Source of the DNA: Pseudogracilibacillus auburnensis
Lineage (GTDB): Bacteria; Bacillota; Bacilli; Bacillales; Amphibacillaceae
Length of the DNA stretch: 64,000 nt
Direction: 5' to 3'
Assembly (NCBI RefSeq): GCF_003201975.1
Contig: NZ_QJJQ01000020.1
Span: 1-64,000 of the forward strand
Under the pieces are notes generated by a model that was not told where the DNA came from, ran no database searches, and saw only the letters and a program-made list of their open reading frames with translations. A program made the translations under genes and the position numbers. How positions within the stretch are numbered: position 1 is the first letter of the stretch; each line of letters starts with the position of its first letter. Positions 1 to 8,797 of this stretch are shown piece after piece.

Positions 1-369
1 TTGAATTCTATAATACAAAGCGCGTGACGTTGAAGATGGGATTAAGAATTCCAGCATAAGAAAAGCCATGCTTGAAAATCATACATGGCACAAAAAAATT
101 TGTTTTTTTACCTGTCTACTTGACAGGGGGCAGTTCATTCACGGCTAGTGGCTATTTTAGTTTTTTTACCATTCCCTACATCTGCAGGGGAAGAAAAAAC
201 CACAACGACGACATCGACAACATCTTCTGCTTCGTCTACCAAAACACATTGATTTAAACCTCCAAAACATTATTAAAGCCGGCCGACCTTAATACTAATA
301 ACATATGAATTTATTATGTTTTCGAGTAGACAAACTTTTGGGTTCAAACAAACATTTTACTTCACTAAG
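1..369. other. Prophage-end spacer, no firm gene
   Basis: No convincing gene is seen downstream of the endolysin remnant. The only suggestive frame is on the plus strand at 148-252: a GTG start, a hydrophobic stretch, then a Thr/Ser-rich tail with a run of five Thr. It looks like a signal-peptide-like fragment of 34 residues. It has no clear ribosome site and an in-frame stop lies just upstream, so it is not called as a gene. Confidence 0.4.
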
Positions 370-1213
370 TTAAGACCCTTTAGATTTAAGCACCGCTTGT
401 AATTTCTTACGTGTATTCGGACCATGTACTCCATCAACCTCATACGGTAAATAAACCATCTGGAATCGTCTTATTGCATCTACTGTTTTAGAACCTAGTA
501 TTCCATCAACGGCACCACATTTAAAATAAATAGCATTAAGGGCGCGTTGTAATTGTTTAACACTATTACAAACTGAACCACTTCTTAAAATTTCGCTTGG
601 TAATGGGTACTTATAAGATGACTGTGGTTTCTTTGGTGACTAGGTTTACGAGTAAATGTATTTTTACTTTACCCAAGTTGATTGTCTGACCAACTTTTTA
701 GGATCTACTTTCGGGTTAGCAGTGATTAAATCTTCTATGGTAATACCATCCAAGCTATGAGCGATTCCTCGGAATGTGTCACCTTCTTGAATTTTATAAG
801 TTGCAGGTGTTTTTGCCGTTGGTTTACTAACATTCAAAAACATAAATGCTGCTTTATAATTGTAAACACAGCAAACTTTCCAGCTATATCCTAGCATCTT
901 TTGATAGGATTTGTCTTGATTACCAATCTGATCAGCAACTAATGTCGTATGTAATTCCGCAATGGATGCTTTTGTTGCATCGGCTTTATCACTTCGATAA
1001 TCACCAGCAATACTGATCCCTAGTGAAAATTGATTGCTGTTACCGACATGATAAGTGCGTTGATTTATATCACCCACCTAACGATTTCTTAGTTAAAGAA
1101 TGGTGCCAAACACGGTGCGTGATTTTTTGTGTACGTCATGAATAGGATCCCTTTTTAGGAATCGATTTTCGATGATCAACAAGTCTTGGTAACTTTTGAA
1201 ATGCATAACTCAT
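370..1213 (-). pseudogene. Phage endolysin (amidase) remnant
   Basis: This is a broken N-acetylmuramoyl-L-alanine amidase, the phage lysis enzyme that cuts the amide bond between muramic acid and the stem peptide. Reading from the ATG at 1213, the start MSYAFQKLPRLVDHRKS and the later ITHRVWHHSL (a zinc-ligand His region) are typical of Amidase_2 lysins, but an in-frame TGA lies at 1136-1138. A frameshift and probable internal deletion follow before a second open piece at 664-1077. That piece holds the amidase C-terminal part (RTYHVGN, SWKVCCVYNYK) and a LysM repeat (YKIQEGDTF). A third piece in another frame at 370-640 is a peptidoglycan-binding domain (VDGILGSKTVDAIRRFQ, VDGVHGPNTRKKL). At least two frame changes and a nonsense codon make it non-functional. 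The holin remnant lies directly upstream, as in an ordinary phage lysis cassette. Confidence 0.85.
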
Positions 1214-1228
1214 GGTAATATACCCTTT

Positions 1229-1649
1229 CTAAATTAAAAAGAACAACGATTTATTCGCTACTCTTCGATTTACTATTAGTGTTTCAACTGCTTTTTTAAG
1301 TACATCTGGTACTGGTAAATTTGTTTTTCCAACCTTCTCCAAAATCCTTAATAACTCATTGGCCAAATTAAAAAAGATGACCGCATCACGTATGAATGTG
1401 CCATCTCCCATAATTTTGTCAATTGAATATCCCACAGCTACTTATGCTAAAATCATCACTTTTTTTGCAATACCTCTAAATCTAATCTTGCTATTTAATT
1501 GCCCATAACTTGCCGCAACTAAAACTTCTAAAATATAAACGAATACTATAAATAATACTATACTTGAAGCAAAGGCACCAAACTCCTAATAAAAATGTGA
1601 CGATTGCCCCAACGACAGTGACAAATGATTTAAATAATGTTTCCATCAT
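1229..1649 (-). pseudogene. Phage holin (holin_4_1/TcdE-type) remnant
   Basis: The ATG at 1649 follows a good GGAGGTAATG site and begins METLFKSFVTVVGAIVTFLL, the usual first membrane segment of holins of the toxin-secretion/phage-lysis (holin_4_1) family. Stops and frame changes interrupt it between about 1440 and 1560. The frame recovers at 1435 with GYSIDKIMGDGTFIRDAVIF and ANELLRILEKVGK...LPVPDVLKKAVETL, which is the conserved C-terminal half of the family. An intact member would make membrane holes that let the endolysin out. The position just upstream of the lysin supports the assignment. Confidence 0.8.
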
Positions 1650-1671
1650 TACCTCCCAATTTTAGTCATAA

Positions 1672-1700
1672 GAAAAACGCTCATGTGAGCGTTAAAAAAA
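1672..1700 (-). terminator. Rho-independent terminator, bidirectional
   Basis: A perfect 8-bp inverted repeat AACGCTCA/TGAGCGTT (1676-1683 and 1686-1693) has A-runs on its left and right, giving a U-tract on either strand. On the minus strand it would end transcripts from the 1743-2546 gene before the holin-lysin remnant. Confidence 0.7.
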
Positions 1701-1742
1701 GCACCTTATAAATAAATGCCAAAGTATAAATCAATATTGATA

Positions 1743-2546
1743 TTAAAACTGATAACCATATTCTTTATCTATCTCTAAATATGATTGTAAAGGTACAGAA
1801 CGTGTTCCAGCACCATGTAGCCATGAAGAAAGCCAAACAATAAAATTTAATAAGGAGTTTTGCCCTAAATCGCTAAATAAATATGGAGAAAATAATTCCT
1901 CATATTTCTTATCAGGAAATTGTTGATTTATTGCTTCCCTATGAGGAGAACCTTCCATTCCGTACTTCGAAAGTTTTCTATAAGATCCCATTGAAATCAA
2001 AATCCTGTCTGGAATAATAATAAAATCTGGCTGAATTTCTATCGATAATTTATCTACTTCTTCTAATATATTTTTCTTTATTGACTCATTACTAGTACCT
2101 TCGAATCCCCACAGTATAAATAAAGAATCATTAATTTTTGGATAGGATGGCACACCTGAAAAACTACGTTTCAGTTTTTTAAAACGAACGCATTTCTCTA
2201 TCGCATCTTTTATAGTTTCTCTGTTGATATGCGTTTTAACCTCAATCATTGCATAAACAGACTCAACTAAAAATAACTTATTTAGCATTGTTGGATATAG
2301 TGCAGAGTTATATAATTGATCGTAAACAACCAAGTCTGCCTGATTCGAAAACTCACCATCTTCTGAAAGTATCAAACCCGTATCTACTCCAAATGCAAAC
2401 GGCAAATGTTCTTTCAGAAATTCTTGAACGATAACTTCTCTATTTTCACCAACAGATGGATTGTGAGTCCTAAAAGCTGTTCTTACATGATCGGATTTTT
2501 GTTTTAAGTTTCTTGATAAATACGAATAATAATCATCTAAAACCAC
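1743..2546 (-). CDS. DUF6602-like protein, probable PD-(D/E)XK nuclease fold
   Basis: An intact 267-residue protein with a GTG start after AAGGAGGGGATAAT. Near residues 30-45 it has GENREVIVQEFLKEHLP, then QADLVVYD at about 70-77 and AMIEVKTH at about 99-106. Acidic residue, then D, then E-x-K after a hydrophobic strand is the spacing of the restriction-endonuclease-like (PD-(D/E)XK) core, and the pattern matches the DUF6602 family from memory. The target is unknown. It sits between the degraded DUF1643 gene and the phage lysis remnants, a common position for lysogenic-conversion or defence genes. It is one of the few undamaged genes in this prophage, which suggests recent acquisition or selection. 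No membrane segment is seen. Confidence 0.6.
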   Translation of the reverse strand: MVLDDYYSYLSRNLKQKSDHVRTAFRTHNPSVGENREVIVQEFLKEHLPFAFGVDTGLILSEDGEFSNQADLVVYDQLYNSALYPTMLNKLFLVESVYAMIEVKTHINRETIKDAIEKCVRFKKLKRSFSGVPSYPKINDSLFILWGFEGTSNESIKKNILEEVDKLSIEIQPDFIIIPDRILISMGSYRKLSKYGMEGSPHREAINQQFPDKKYEELFSPYLFSDLGQNSLLNFIVWLSSWLHGAGTRSVPLQSYLEIDKEYGYQF

Positions 2547-2623
2547 ATTATCCCCTCCTTGTCCTCAATCATACGACAAAGAGAGAAATTTTCCCACAAA
2601 AAGTAACGGGTGGTTAAATTTTC

Positions 2624-3128
2624 TCATGTATCAAATTCATAGTCAGTTAATATCCAATTATCTCCTAAATCTCTTGGATGCCTTGGTTTCCTTCCTGTTG
2701 AATCTTAAAAACGCATAAGTTTATCTCTATAATCAATAATCTACCCACTTCTCTTTTTCTTTTATAAAATTATTCCTGGTCCAAGCAATTATTATGATAT
2801 CTGACTCATCGAAAGCATTTATTAAATACTTATTGTTTAAAGACTCATATGCTTCATCTCTCTGGCTAAGTAATGCGGGATTAGTTGTCATGTAAGCGAA
2901 CAGATTTACTATAGTCATTGAACCAAATTTATTCTTATCAATTAAAAAGTTATCCACATTCATGACTGTCCTATCTGTCTTCAATATATTTGCCGTACTT
3001 GGATTAAGCATAATAACTGTAACTTTTAATTTTTCAGAAGCCCAGGTTCTAGTTAATTGATATCTGTACAAATTATTATCTGACATAACTGCAGTTGATT
3101 TAATTGTAGTTTCGATAAACTTAATCAT
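2624..3128 (-). pseudogene. DUF1643 family protein, frameshifted
   Basis: The first 131 residues from the ATG at 3128 match the DUF1643 pattern: YRYQLTRTWA, VIMLNPSTAN, DRTVMNVDNFL, MTIVNLFAYMTTNP. This family has no firmly established function and is frequent on mobile elements. The frame stops after KEKWVDY at 2733. The expected C-terminal motif (STGRKPRHPRDL, like the GxPxHP segment of the family) continues in another frame to a TGA at 2624-2626 and contains one more stop. One indel plus one nonsense mutation have therefore inactivated it. Confidence 0.7.
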
Positions 3129-3265
3129 TTATTAACATCTTCCTTTTACCTGCTTATTTCGATAAAAGGAGGGAGAATTCCTCTTTAATACAAAATAACG
3201 CCTATTCAGCGTTTTCAATTTCTTTTACTTCTTTTCCTCATCAACTCTCGTCTGAACAACATTGA

Positions 3266-4385
3266 TCAATCTTCTTCCGTTGCTTCAAGTGGAATTTCAT
3301 CTGGCTTCAATCGATAAATTTTATCTTCACCATGTACTAGAGCATGAATTGTTCGTCCAAAATAATGCTCAGGTGCCCGTCTAGTAGGTGTTCCTAGTAC
3401 TGGACTCTTCCATTGAATAGATGTTCTTTCGATAATAATATTGTTTGCCATTTTATATCCCGCTACGATTTCCTGATCCGAAATAATTTTATCGTCTTCA
3501 AACACATATGTTTCCCCTGTCCAGCTTTCACCGATTTCTCGCTCAACACCCTTAATGTCCCAATCCAGTACCGACTGATGATCATCATTACGAGTCCCAA
3601 TAACTAGGCCTTGTATTCGCCTGCGGATTCACATGTTACTTTCAATTCACCGTCTTCTACAACCCCGAATGCTCTGCCGAAATGCATATATCCGTTTACC
3701 CATACATCCACGTCTTTATTTAGATATTGGAAGTAAACAGGCAGTAACATCTTGACCGTTTCGTTGTCTTTGACGGCTTCTATCGTGTAGCGATATAATG
3801 TATCTCCAGCCGTCGAACTTTCAACCGCTGAATGGCGTAAACGATGCGTATTTTTTTATCGGGATGAGGATGTGGCATTTCAAAGTTTTTTATCCCACTT
3901 ACTGTGAGTACACCTGGTACACTCCATCTATTAGTAGCATTAGATGCTGTTCCTCCCAAAACCCCTAGATTATCATTTAATGAACTAGCACGCGTACCTA
4001 ATGCTACGCCAACATCACTCCTAGCAAGAGAATAGTCTCTAATAAGGACGGATTCTAATCCATTGTTTTCAGAATAAGAGCCTACAGAAATTCCCCGACC
4101 TCCTCTCACATAAGCATTAGTCTCAAAAGACAGTTTAGGGATTGCAATCTTTGCAAGAATTAGATTATTTGCAAGGGTTCTAGTTCTTAGGGGATTCATA
4201 TACTTATTAGCTACATTAGTGGTTGTACCTATATCTGTGACCTCTGCCATTGCATAGTTTTGAACATTACCCAATCCAACTTGCGATTTAGTTACGTTGT
4301 TAGGATTATTGGTTAAGTTTGCATGGGAATTTACTTTACTTCGTGCACCAGAAGTTGTTTCCATGATATCGCCATTATAAACCAT
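3266..4385 (-). pseudogene. Phage tail fibre/receptor-binding protein remnant
   Basis: The ATG at 4385 follows GGTGGGGG. The N-terminal part (METTSGARSKVNSHANLTNN, then NNVTKSQVGLGNVQNYAMAE) is the repeated knob-type sequence of Firmicutes phage tail fibres. The frame is lost in an A-run near 3855 just after HPHPDKK. The expected continuation (HRLRHSAVES, TLYRYTIEAVKDNETVKM, YFQYLNKDVDVWVNGYMHFG) lies in the neighbouring frame up to a stop near 3615. The C-terminal domain (LVIGTRNDDHQ, ESWTGETYVFEDD) resumes in a third frame to 3266. Two small indels have thus broken a protein of roughly 370 residues. It would have bound the host surface at the tail tip. Confidence 0.75.
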
Positions 4386-4419
4386 AGTTCCCCCACCGTT
4401 TAGTTGCAGAAATCATCTA

Positions 4420-4465
4420 AAAATAAAAAGGACACCAAACAACGCTATTGCGTCATTCAGTGTCC
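4420..4465 (-). terminator. Terminator closing the cassette array
   Basis: On the minus strand GGACAC (4460-4465) pairs with GTGTCC (4430-4435), with a nested ACGC/GCGT stem inside, followed by a U-rich tract. It lies 30 bp after the stop of the 78-residue membrane protein and before the tail-fibre remnant. Confidence 0.7.
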
Positions 4466-4497
4466 GCCATTAAGATGGTAGGACTTTATTCTTTTGT

Positions 4498-4734
4498 TTA
4501 AAATAACTTTAAAATTGCTACAATCAGACTTAATAACAAGGGTGATATTTTAATAAAAAATTCCACAAATTCCTTTTTACTTTTCACCTTTCCGAATGCA
4601 TATTTTATAAAAATAAGAAAGCCATCGGTTAATATATACAGTCCCAAAAATAAAACTAATATGCTAAAAATAGCAATGATATTTTCATTAATTAGATCAG
4701 GTAAAACTTTCATTAAAATAGCTGTAATAATCAA
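4498..4734 (-). CDS. Small membrane protein, cassette array
   Basis: A 78-residue protein with two or three predicted membrane segments (about residues 15-45 and 58-76) separated by a basic loop GKVKSKKE. The TTG start overlaps the TGA of the preceding gene (TTGA), so the two are translationally coupled and probably act together. The family is not recognised. The base composition is very AT-rich even for this window. It is the last gene of the array before the terminator at 4420-4465. Confidence 0.6.
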   Translation of the reverse strand: MIITAILMKVLPDLINENIIAIFSILVLFLGLYILTDGFLIFIKYAFGKVKSKKEFVEFFIKISPLLLSLIVAILKLF

Positions 4735-5012
4735 AATACACCCAATAATATAGATGAAATACCTTTATTTTTCTTTTGTGCGATTTCCATTCTAGATATA
4801 ATCTTTATCAAAAATCCTAAGATTATAAATGTAATACCACCAATTACAATTAACGTGATTTGTAAATGAAGTTCGGCATTATCACCAACAAATGGATTAT
4901 AATATAACAATGTTACTATTATTATTACAGCCGATAAAAACAACCCGTAATACACATCCCGCTTTTCTTTGTCCTTAGACAATACTATTTTGTTTTCTCT
5001 TTCTTCTTTCAA
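4731..5012 (-). CDS. Small membrane protein with TTG cassette start
   Basis: A 93-residue protein: a charged N-terminus KEERENKIVLSKDKEKRD, then two membrane segments (about residues 22-41 and 55-77), then a basic tail. A longer reading from an ATG at 5036 exists. The TTG at 5012 is preferred because it overlaps the TGA of the repeated upstream phage-gene end and sits at the fixed distance after GGAAGAGGGG used by five neighbouring genes. Function unknown. Together with the next gene it looks like a two-component membrane pair; a toxin or abortive-infection role is only a guess. Confidence 0.6.
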   Translation of the reverse strand: MKEERENKIVLSKDKEKRDVYYGLFLSAVIIIVTLLYYNPFVGDNAELHLQITLIVIGGITFIILGFLIKIISRMEIAQKKNKGISSILLGVF

Positions 5013-5051
5013 AACTCCTTCCCCTCTTCCCTTCATAGCCCGCGTAAGAGG

Positions 5052-5984
5052 CTAACTAAATCTCTCGGAAATTTCATTTACAAACAGACTATTTCGGAGA
5101 GTTTTATTTTCTACGTTATTTTCATAAAAAACCCCTTCAAACTTTGGGTATCTTGAAGCATTTTCACTTACTACCAAATAGCCTTCAAATTGATTGAATA
5201 TATTTACATAACAAACAAGATTGTCCCTCTCTTGAATTAAACATGCAATATGGCCAGATTCAATTGCTAACATACTTAGAACTTCTAATCTCGGCGTTTC
5301 TTTATTTACTAAATCAACGTTGCCTATAAGACCTCCAATTTCTAAAGAATCACTTTTAATATATTCTCTAATTTTTTCAGACAAGGGATCATCTAAATAT
5401 TCTTCACCTAATATAAAGGACGTAAATTCATAGATTATTTTAAGTATTGCCTTTCTATAAGAATTTAAATCTACCTTTAATTTTATGTGCATTTTTGGTT
5501 TTTCGGTTTTTTCACGTTGTATTTGTTCTTCAATCTCTTCAAGCGACAAAGTTGGCAAACCCTTTCTTTTTAATGTTTTATTTACCATACTAGCTAACTT
5601 ATCTTCATCAGTAGCATCGACAGAAAATCGAATACTTTTTCCATCTTCGGATACCGTTTGACTTGGTACGATATAAAGAGATTCAGGCTCCCCTTCACTA
5701 TTAAATCTATAGTGTACTTTTGAACTGTCTTCGCCATCTAAAACACCTTTTCCTAAGGGGTTAGGAATTTTTCCTGACTTTCCTTTTATCTTTTTAGTTA
5801 ACCTTACAAACTCTATTAAAGTATGATTTACAAGATGGGTATCCACTTTTCTTCCCAATTTGTTATTACATTCCTTACAAACATTGTAAAAAACTAATAG
5901 TCCTCCTATAGAATCAGGAAAGATGTGTTCTTTGCTTCCTTTTCTATCTTCTAAACAAAAAATACATTTTATAAGACTACTCAA
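5052..5984 (-). CDS. HNH endonuclease (HNH_5-like)
   Basis: A 310-residue protein whose first 50 residues hold a zinc-binding HNH module: CIFCLEDRKGSKEHIFPDS, then IGG, then CKECNNKLG. Two CxxC pairs bracket the EHIFP catalytic segment. The rest is a long alpha/beta region with no motif recognised (residues 60-310). Such proteins are usually metal-dependent DNA nucleases of mobile elements or defence loci; the target is not known. The TTG start at 5984 overlaps the TGA of a relic phage-gene end (RGKEEEF then stop), the shared junction of the array. The downstream neighbours are the two small membrane proteins. Confidence 0.75.
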   Translation of the reverse strand: MSSLIKCIFCLEDRKGSKEHIFPDSIGGLLVFYNVCKECNNKLGRKVDTHLVNHTLIEFVRLTKKIKGKSGKIPNPLGKGVLDGEDSSKVHYRFNSEGEPESLYIVPSQTVSEDGKSIRFSVDATDEDKLASMVNKTLKRKGLPTLSLEEIEEQIQREKTEKPKMHIKLKVDLNSYRKAILKIIYEFTSFILGEEYLDDPLSEKIREYIKSDSLEIGGLIGNVDLVNKETPRLEVLSMLAIESGHIACLIQERDNLVCYVNIFNQFEGYLVVSENASRYPKFEGVFYENNVENKTLRNSLFVNEISERFS

Positions 5985-6262
5985 AACTCTTCCTCTTTTC
6001 CCCTTAATACAGATTCAATAACCAAATTACCTAAAACATTATTCCAAAGTATCTAAATCATCTATATCAACAAACCCATTTCGATTAGTATCAAGATACT
6101 TTACTTTAGCTCATATTGGTTTTTTTATATCCTTCCTGTCGAATCCGAGTATCTTAACCCTACGATCACGATTTTTAAGCTTTTGTTTATTAAGTGGTTA
6201 ACTTAATCCATTTTTTATTATACTGTTTTTTCGTCATTCAGTATCCTCCAGATAGCTGGTAT
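5985..6262 (-). pseudogene. Relic phage-gene 3' end interrupted by foreign fragment
   Basis: At 6240-6262 the minus strand reads TSYLEDTE then stop, matching the TNHLEDAE segment that ends the relic before the next cassette (10.1 kb). At 5985-6010 it reads RGKEEEF then stop, matching the EEGEEF end. Between them, about 230 bp carry unrelated broken frames. One reads NRDRRVKILGFDRKD, followed after a stop by KYLDTNRNGFVDIDDLDTLE. The latter has the spacing of an EF-hand or dockerin-type calcium loop (D-x-N-x-N-G-x-V-D-x-D-D). It is too short and broken to be a gene. Confidence 0.45.
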
Positions 6263-6282
6263 TACTATATCAATTCGCTATT

Positions 6283-6643
6283 TCAAATGCTATTAAATAT
6301 TCCAATTGCTATACTTTTAATAATCTTAATTCCCTTTTTGGTAAGATTACCCGATGGATCTATGATTTTTTCATCACTTAGCAACATTATTAATTCTGTT
6401 GGTAGCTTCCTTCTGAACCTATGAAACATTTTAATTATGTAATTTGGTTCAGCTTCAATGAGTTCAAATGGACCAACCTCGTAAATGTATTCTAGTAAAC
6501 AATTAGTAATATATTCTTTCACGCTATTTGTATGCTTTAATTGGTTTAGTTCCTTGTTTAAGTTATAAATATGTTTTTCTTTTTCACTAATCTTTTCTAT
6601 ATATTCAACTTGTTTACTCTGTTTATAAATGTCAAGATAAATA
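6283..6643 (-). pseudogene. C-terminal half of IS-split cassette protein
   Basis: The frame is open from the IS boundary at about 6643 down to 6283. It begins YLDIYKQSKQVEYIEK and continues as a lysine/glutamate coiled coil. From about 6520 it becomes a compact domain with the look of a winged helix (YITNCLLEYIYEVG, then NYIIKMFHRFRRKLP, then DPSGNLTKKGIKIIKSI). A GTG at 6522 could start the short piece, but it has no ribosome site. The 5' half of the gene is on the other side of the IS21-type element, ending at about 8836, and the coiled coil continues across the two pieces. The joined protein would be about 285 residues. Confidence 0.6.
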
Positions 6644-6708
6644 TGTACAGTTTCGATTGTTTAAGAATGTACAGTTTGGCTTAGTTGGTTGAAATTAATC
6701 TTTACTAA

Positions 6709-7482
6709 TTAAATCGATGGTTGGACCTCCGCCTTGTCATCTTTTTGAATATGATTCTTTAATCGATAGGAATCTCCCACGATATTTACTACTGAAGCGT
6801 GGTGTAATACTCTATCTAAAATAGCGTTAGCTATTTTAGGATCCTGAAATATTTCACCCCATGATTTAAAATTGGAGTTTGTCGTAAATATCGTGCTTTT
6901 TTTCTCATACCTCATATCAATGAGTTGAAAGAACAACTTTGCATCATCTTCATCTATTGGTAAATATCCTATCTCATCGATGATGAGTAGTTTATATTTT
7001 GAATAATGTTTCAGTCTCGTTTCTAATCTGTTTTCAAGTTGTGCTTTCTTTAAATTTAGTATCAAATCGTTACACTTTATGAAATATGTACTTGTCCTTT
7101 TCTTCGCTGCTGCTATACCGATAGAAGTAGCTAAATGTGTTTTTCCAACACCACTTGAACCTAAGAAAACGATGTTTTCCTTCTGCTCAATAAAACGTAA
7201 AGTCTCAAAATCCAATATTTTTTCTTTATTAATTGATGGTTGAAAAGAAAAGTCAAAATCCTTTATTTCCTTTAAATGTGGAAATGCTGCGACTTTCACC
7301 ATCGCTATCACCATATTAATTTCTTTCATATCAATTTCATAATCTGTTAATTTAATTAATGCGTCTGTAAAAGATAATTCATTCAGATTCATAAAATCGA
7401 TAGTTTCATCTAGGTGGAGAACCATTTGCGTTAACTTTAGATATTCTAGATTTTCAATTAACTTAGAATAACTACTATTCAT
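6709..7482 (-). CDS. istB: IstB AAA+ ATPase of IS21-family element
   Basis: The helper ATPase of IS21 transposition, which binds DNA and directs the IstA transposase to target sites. Walker A is GSSGVGKTHLA and Walker B is LLIIDEIGYLP; the sensor-type segment TIFTTNSNF follows, and the C-terminal region ILDRVLHHASVVNI is typical of IstB. The ATG at 7482 (MNSSYSKL) follows GAGGTG and overlaps the istA stop by 8 bp, so the two are coupled. The length, about 257 residues, is normal for the family. It appears intact, unlike istA. Confidence 0.9.
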   Translation of the reverse strand: MNSSYSKLIENLEYLKLTQMVLHLDETIDFMNLNELSFTDALIKLTDYEIDMKEINMVIAMVKVAAFPHLKEIKDFDFSFQPSINKEKILDFETLRFIEQKENIVFLGSSGVGKTHLATSIGIAAAKKRTSTYFIKCNDLILNLKKAQLENRLETRLKHYSKYKLLIIDEIGYLPIDEDDAKLFFQLIDMRYEKKSTIFTTNSNFKSWGEIFQDPKIANAILDRVLHHASVVNIVGDSYRLKNHIQKDDKAEVQPSI

Positions 7483-8764
7483 TTTTATACACCTCATTAA
7501 TTGCGGATAAATTCTTTAAAGCAAGTTCATCAATATCATCTTTATATGGTAGATGATTAGATAATGTTTCAACATAATGTTCGTGTTTGAAATTCATCTT
7601 TTGCCCACTAATAGGATGTACCGCAATCAAATCCGTGTTATAATAAACATGAATTTGGTTATCATATACTTGTAAACCTACGGTTTTTCCGATGTATCCT
7701 GGTGGGACAGAATACATATTGGATTTGAAAGAAAACATATTTGATGTGTTCACTTTCACAAGTGTATGATCAATTTTGTAGAGATCTCGTATGTTCCTAT
7801 TGGGTAGTGGGGATAAGAGATCTCTTTCTTGTTTTAAATGGAGAACTGGTATTTTCCCAGTACCTTTATGATATTCGTGGTTTACACGATCACATAATTC
7901 TTGAATAAATTGATGTAATTCCTCGTAATTGAATTTCCCTTGATAAGCATGGATTTCATCGAGAATTTTCATCGGTGCTTCTACTTTTCCTTTTGTTCGT
8001 GGTCTGTATGCAATGCATGGCTGCACATCAAATCCAAAGTCTTTTGAAAATTGATAAAATCGTTCATTTACTTTTCCAGGCTTGTAGGCTGTTCTAGATT
8101 CGTCCATCACGGTCTTCATGTTGTCTACTAATATTGTTTTCGGTACACCTCCAATTGCTTCAAAACTTTCCGCTAGGAAAGACATTAAAATAGACTGCGA
8201 TTTTGATATAGACAATGAATACGTTCGAAATCTCGAATAACCTAATAGGAATACGAACACATTCACATGTAGTATTTCACCATCCTTTGTGATGTATTTG
8301 ATATCTTCCTTTCAATCTAACTGCGCCTGCTCGGCAGGAGCTGTTTCAAATCGAACAGTTTCTTTGTTCGAGGTACGTCCTTTTCGTTTATCAAAGTATA
8401 CTTGAAATTCTGGTTTTCTCGATATATAAGCTCTGAAAGTAACATCTGAACACACTAGACCGTGGTTATCTTTTAAATATTGCCAAAGCACCCGTTTATA
8501 GTAAAACTTTTGTGGTGTTTTGTCTGAGGGCAGTAATTTAATTACTTCGTAATATTCATCTATTTTTGATTTCCTTTTGCGTGTTTTTAAACTTTCATAT
8601 CCTTTCAAATATTTATCAATCGTTCGACGATCGACATTTAAATCCTGAGCTAGCTGACTTTTATTCACTTTCATATTACAACTCTCCATTAATAAATTTA
8701 ATTTTGGTAAGTCCTCCAGCGTATTAATTTCAATCTCTGTATTAATATCAATTTGCATATGCAT
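7475..8764 (-). pseudogene. istA: IstA transposase, nonsense-interrupted
   Basis: The transposase of the IS21-family element. From the ATG at 8764 (after CGAGGTGAATATT) it has an N-terminal helix-turn-helix (KSQLAQDLNVDRRTIDKYL) and then the DDE catalytic core. The first catalytic Asp is in AEQAQLD; the next codon is TGA (8312-8314) where the family has Trp (QLDW), so TGG has become TGA. The same frame continues without other damage: the second Asp in ILVDNMK, the Glu in KGKVEAPMK, then the C-terminal domain MYSVPPGYIGKTVGL. Read through the stop it is 429 codons, a normal family length. A single point mutation is the only defect seen. Confidence 0.9.
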
Positions 8765-8797
8765 AATATTCACCTCGGAAATATTATGCAACACCAA

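Noticed and set aside
72-257. 61-residue plus-strand frame
   Set aside because: No ribosome site, no recognisable protein features, overlaps a different frame with a Thr-rich tail; not supported as a gene.
3600-3870. Programmed frameshifting in the tail-fibre gene
   Set aside because: Two separate indels, one without a slippery heptamer, inside a prophage where most genes are broken; decay is more likely.
6194-6424. 76-residue hydrophobic plus-strand frame
   Set aside because: It is the antisense of the coiled-coil/winged-helix gene remnant; hydrophobicity comes from AT-rich antisense reading.
8312-8314. TGA in istA as selenocysteine or programmed readthrough
   Set aside because: No SECIS-like hairpin was recognised and IS21 transposases do not use recoding here; a point mutation of the conserved Trp codon is simpler.
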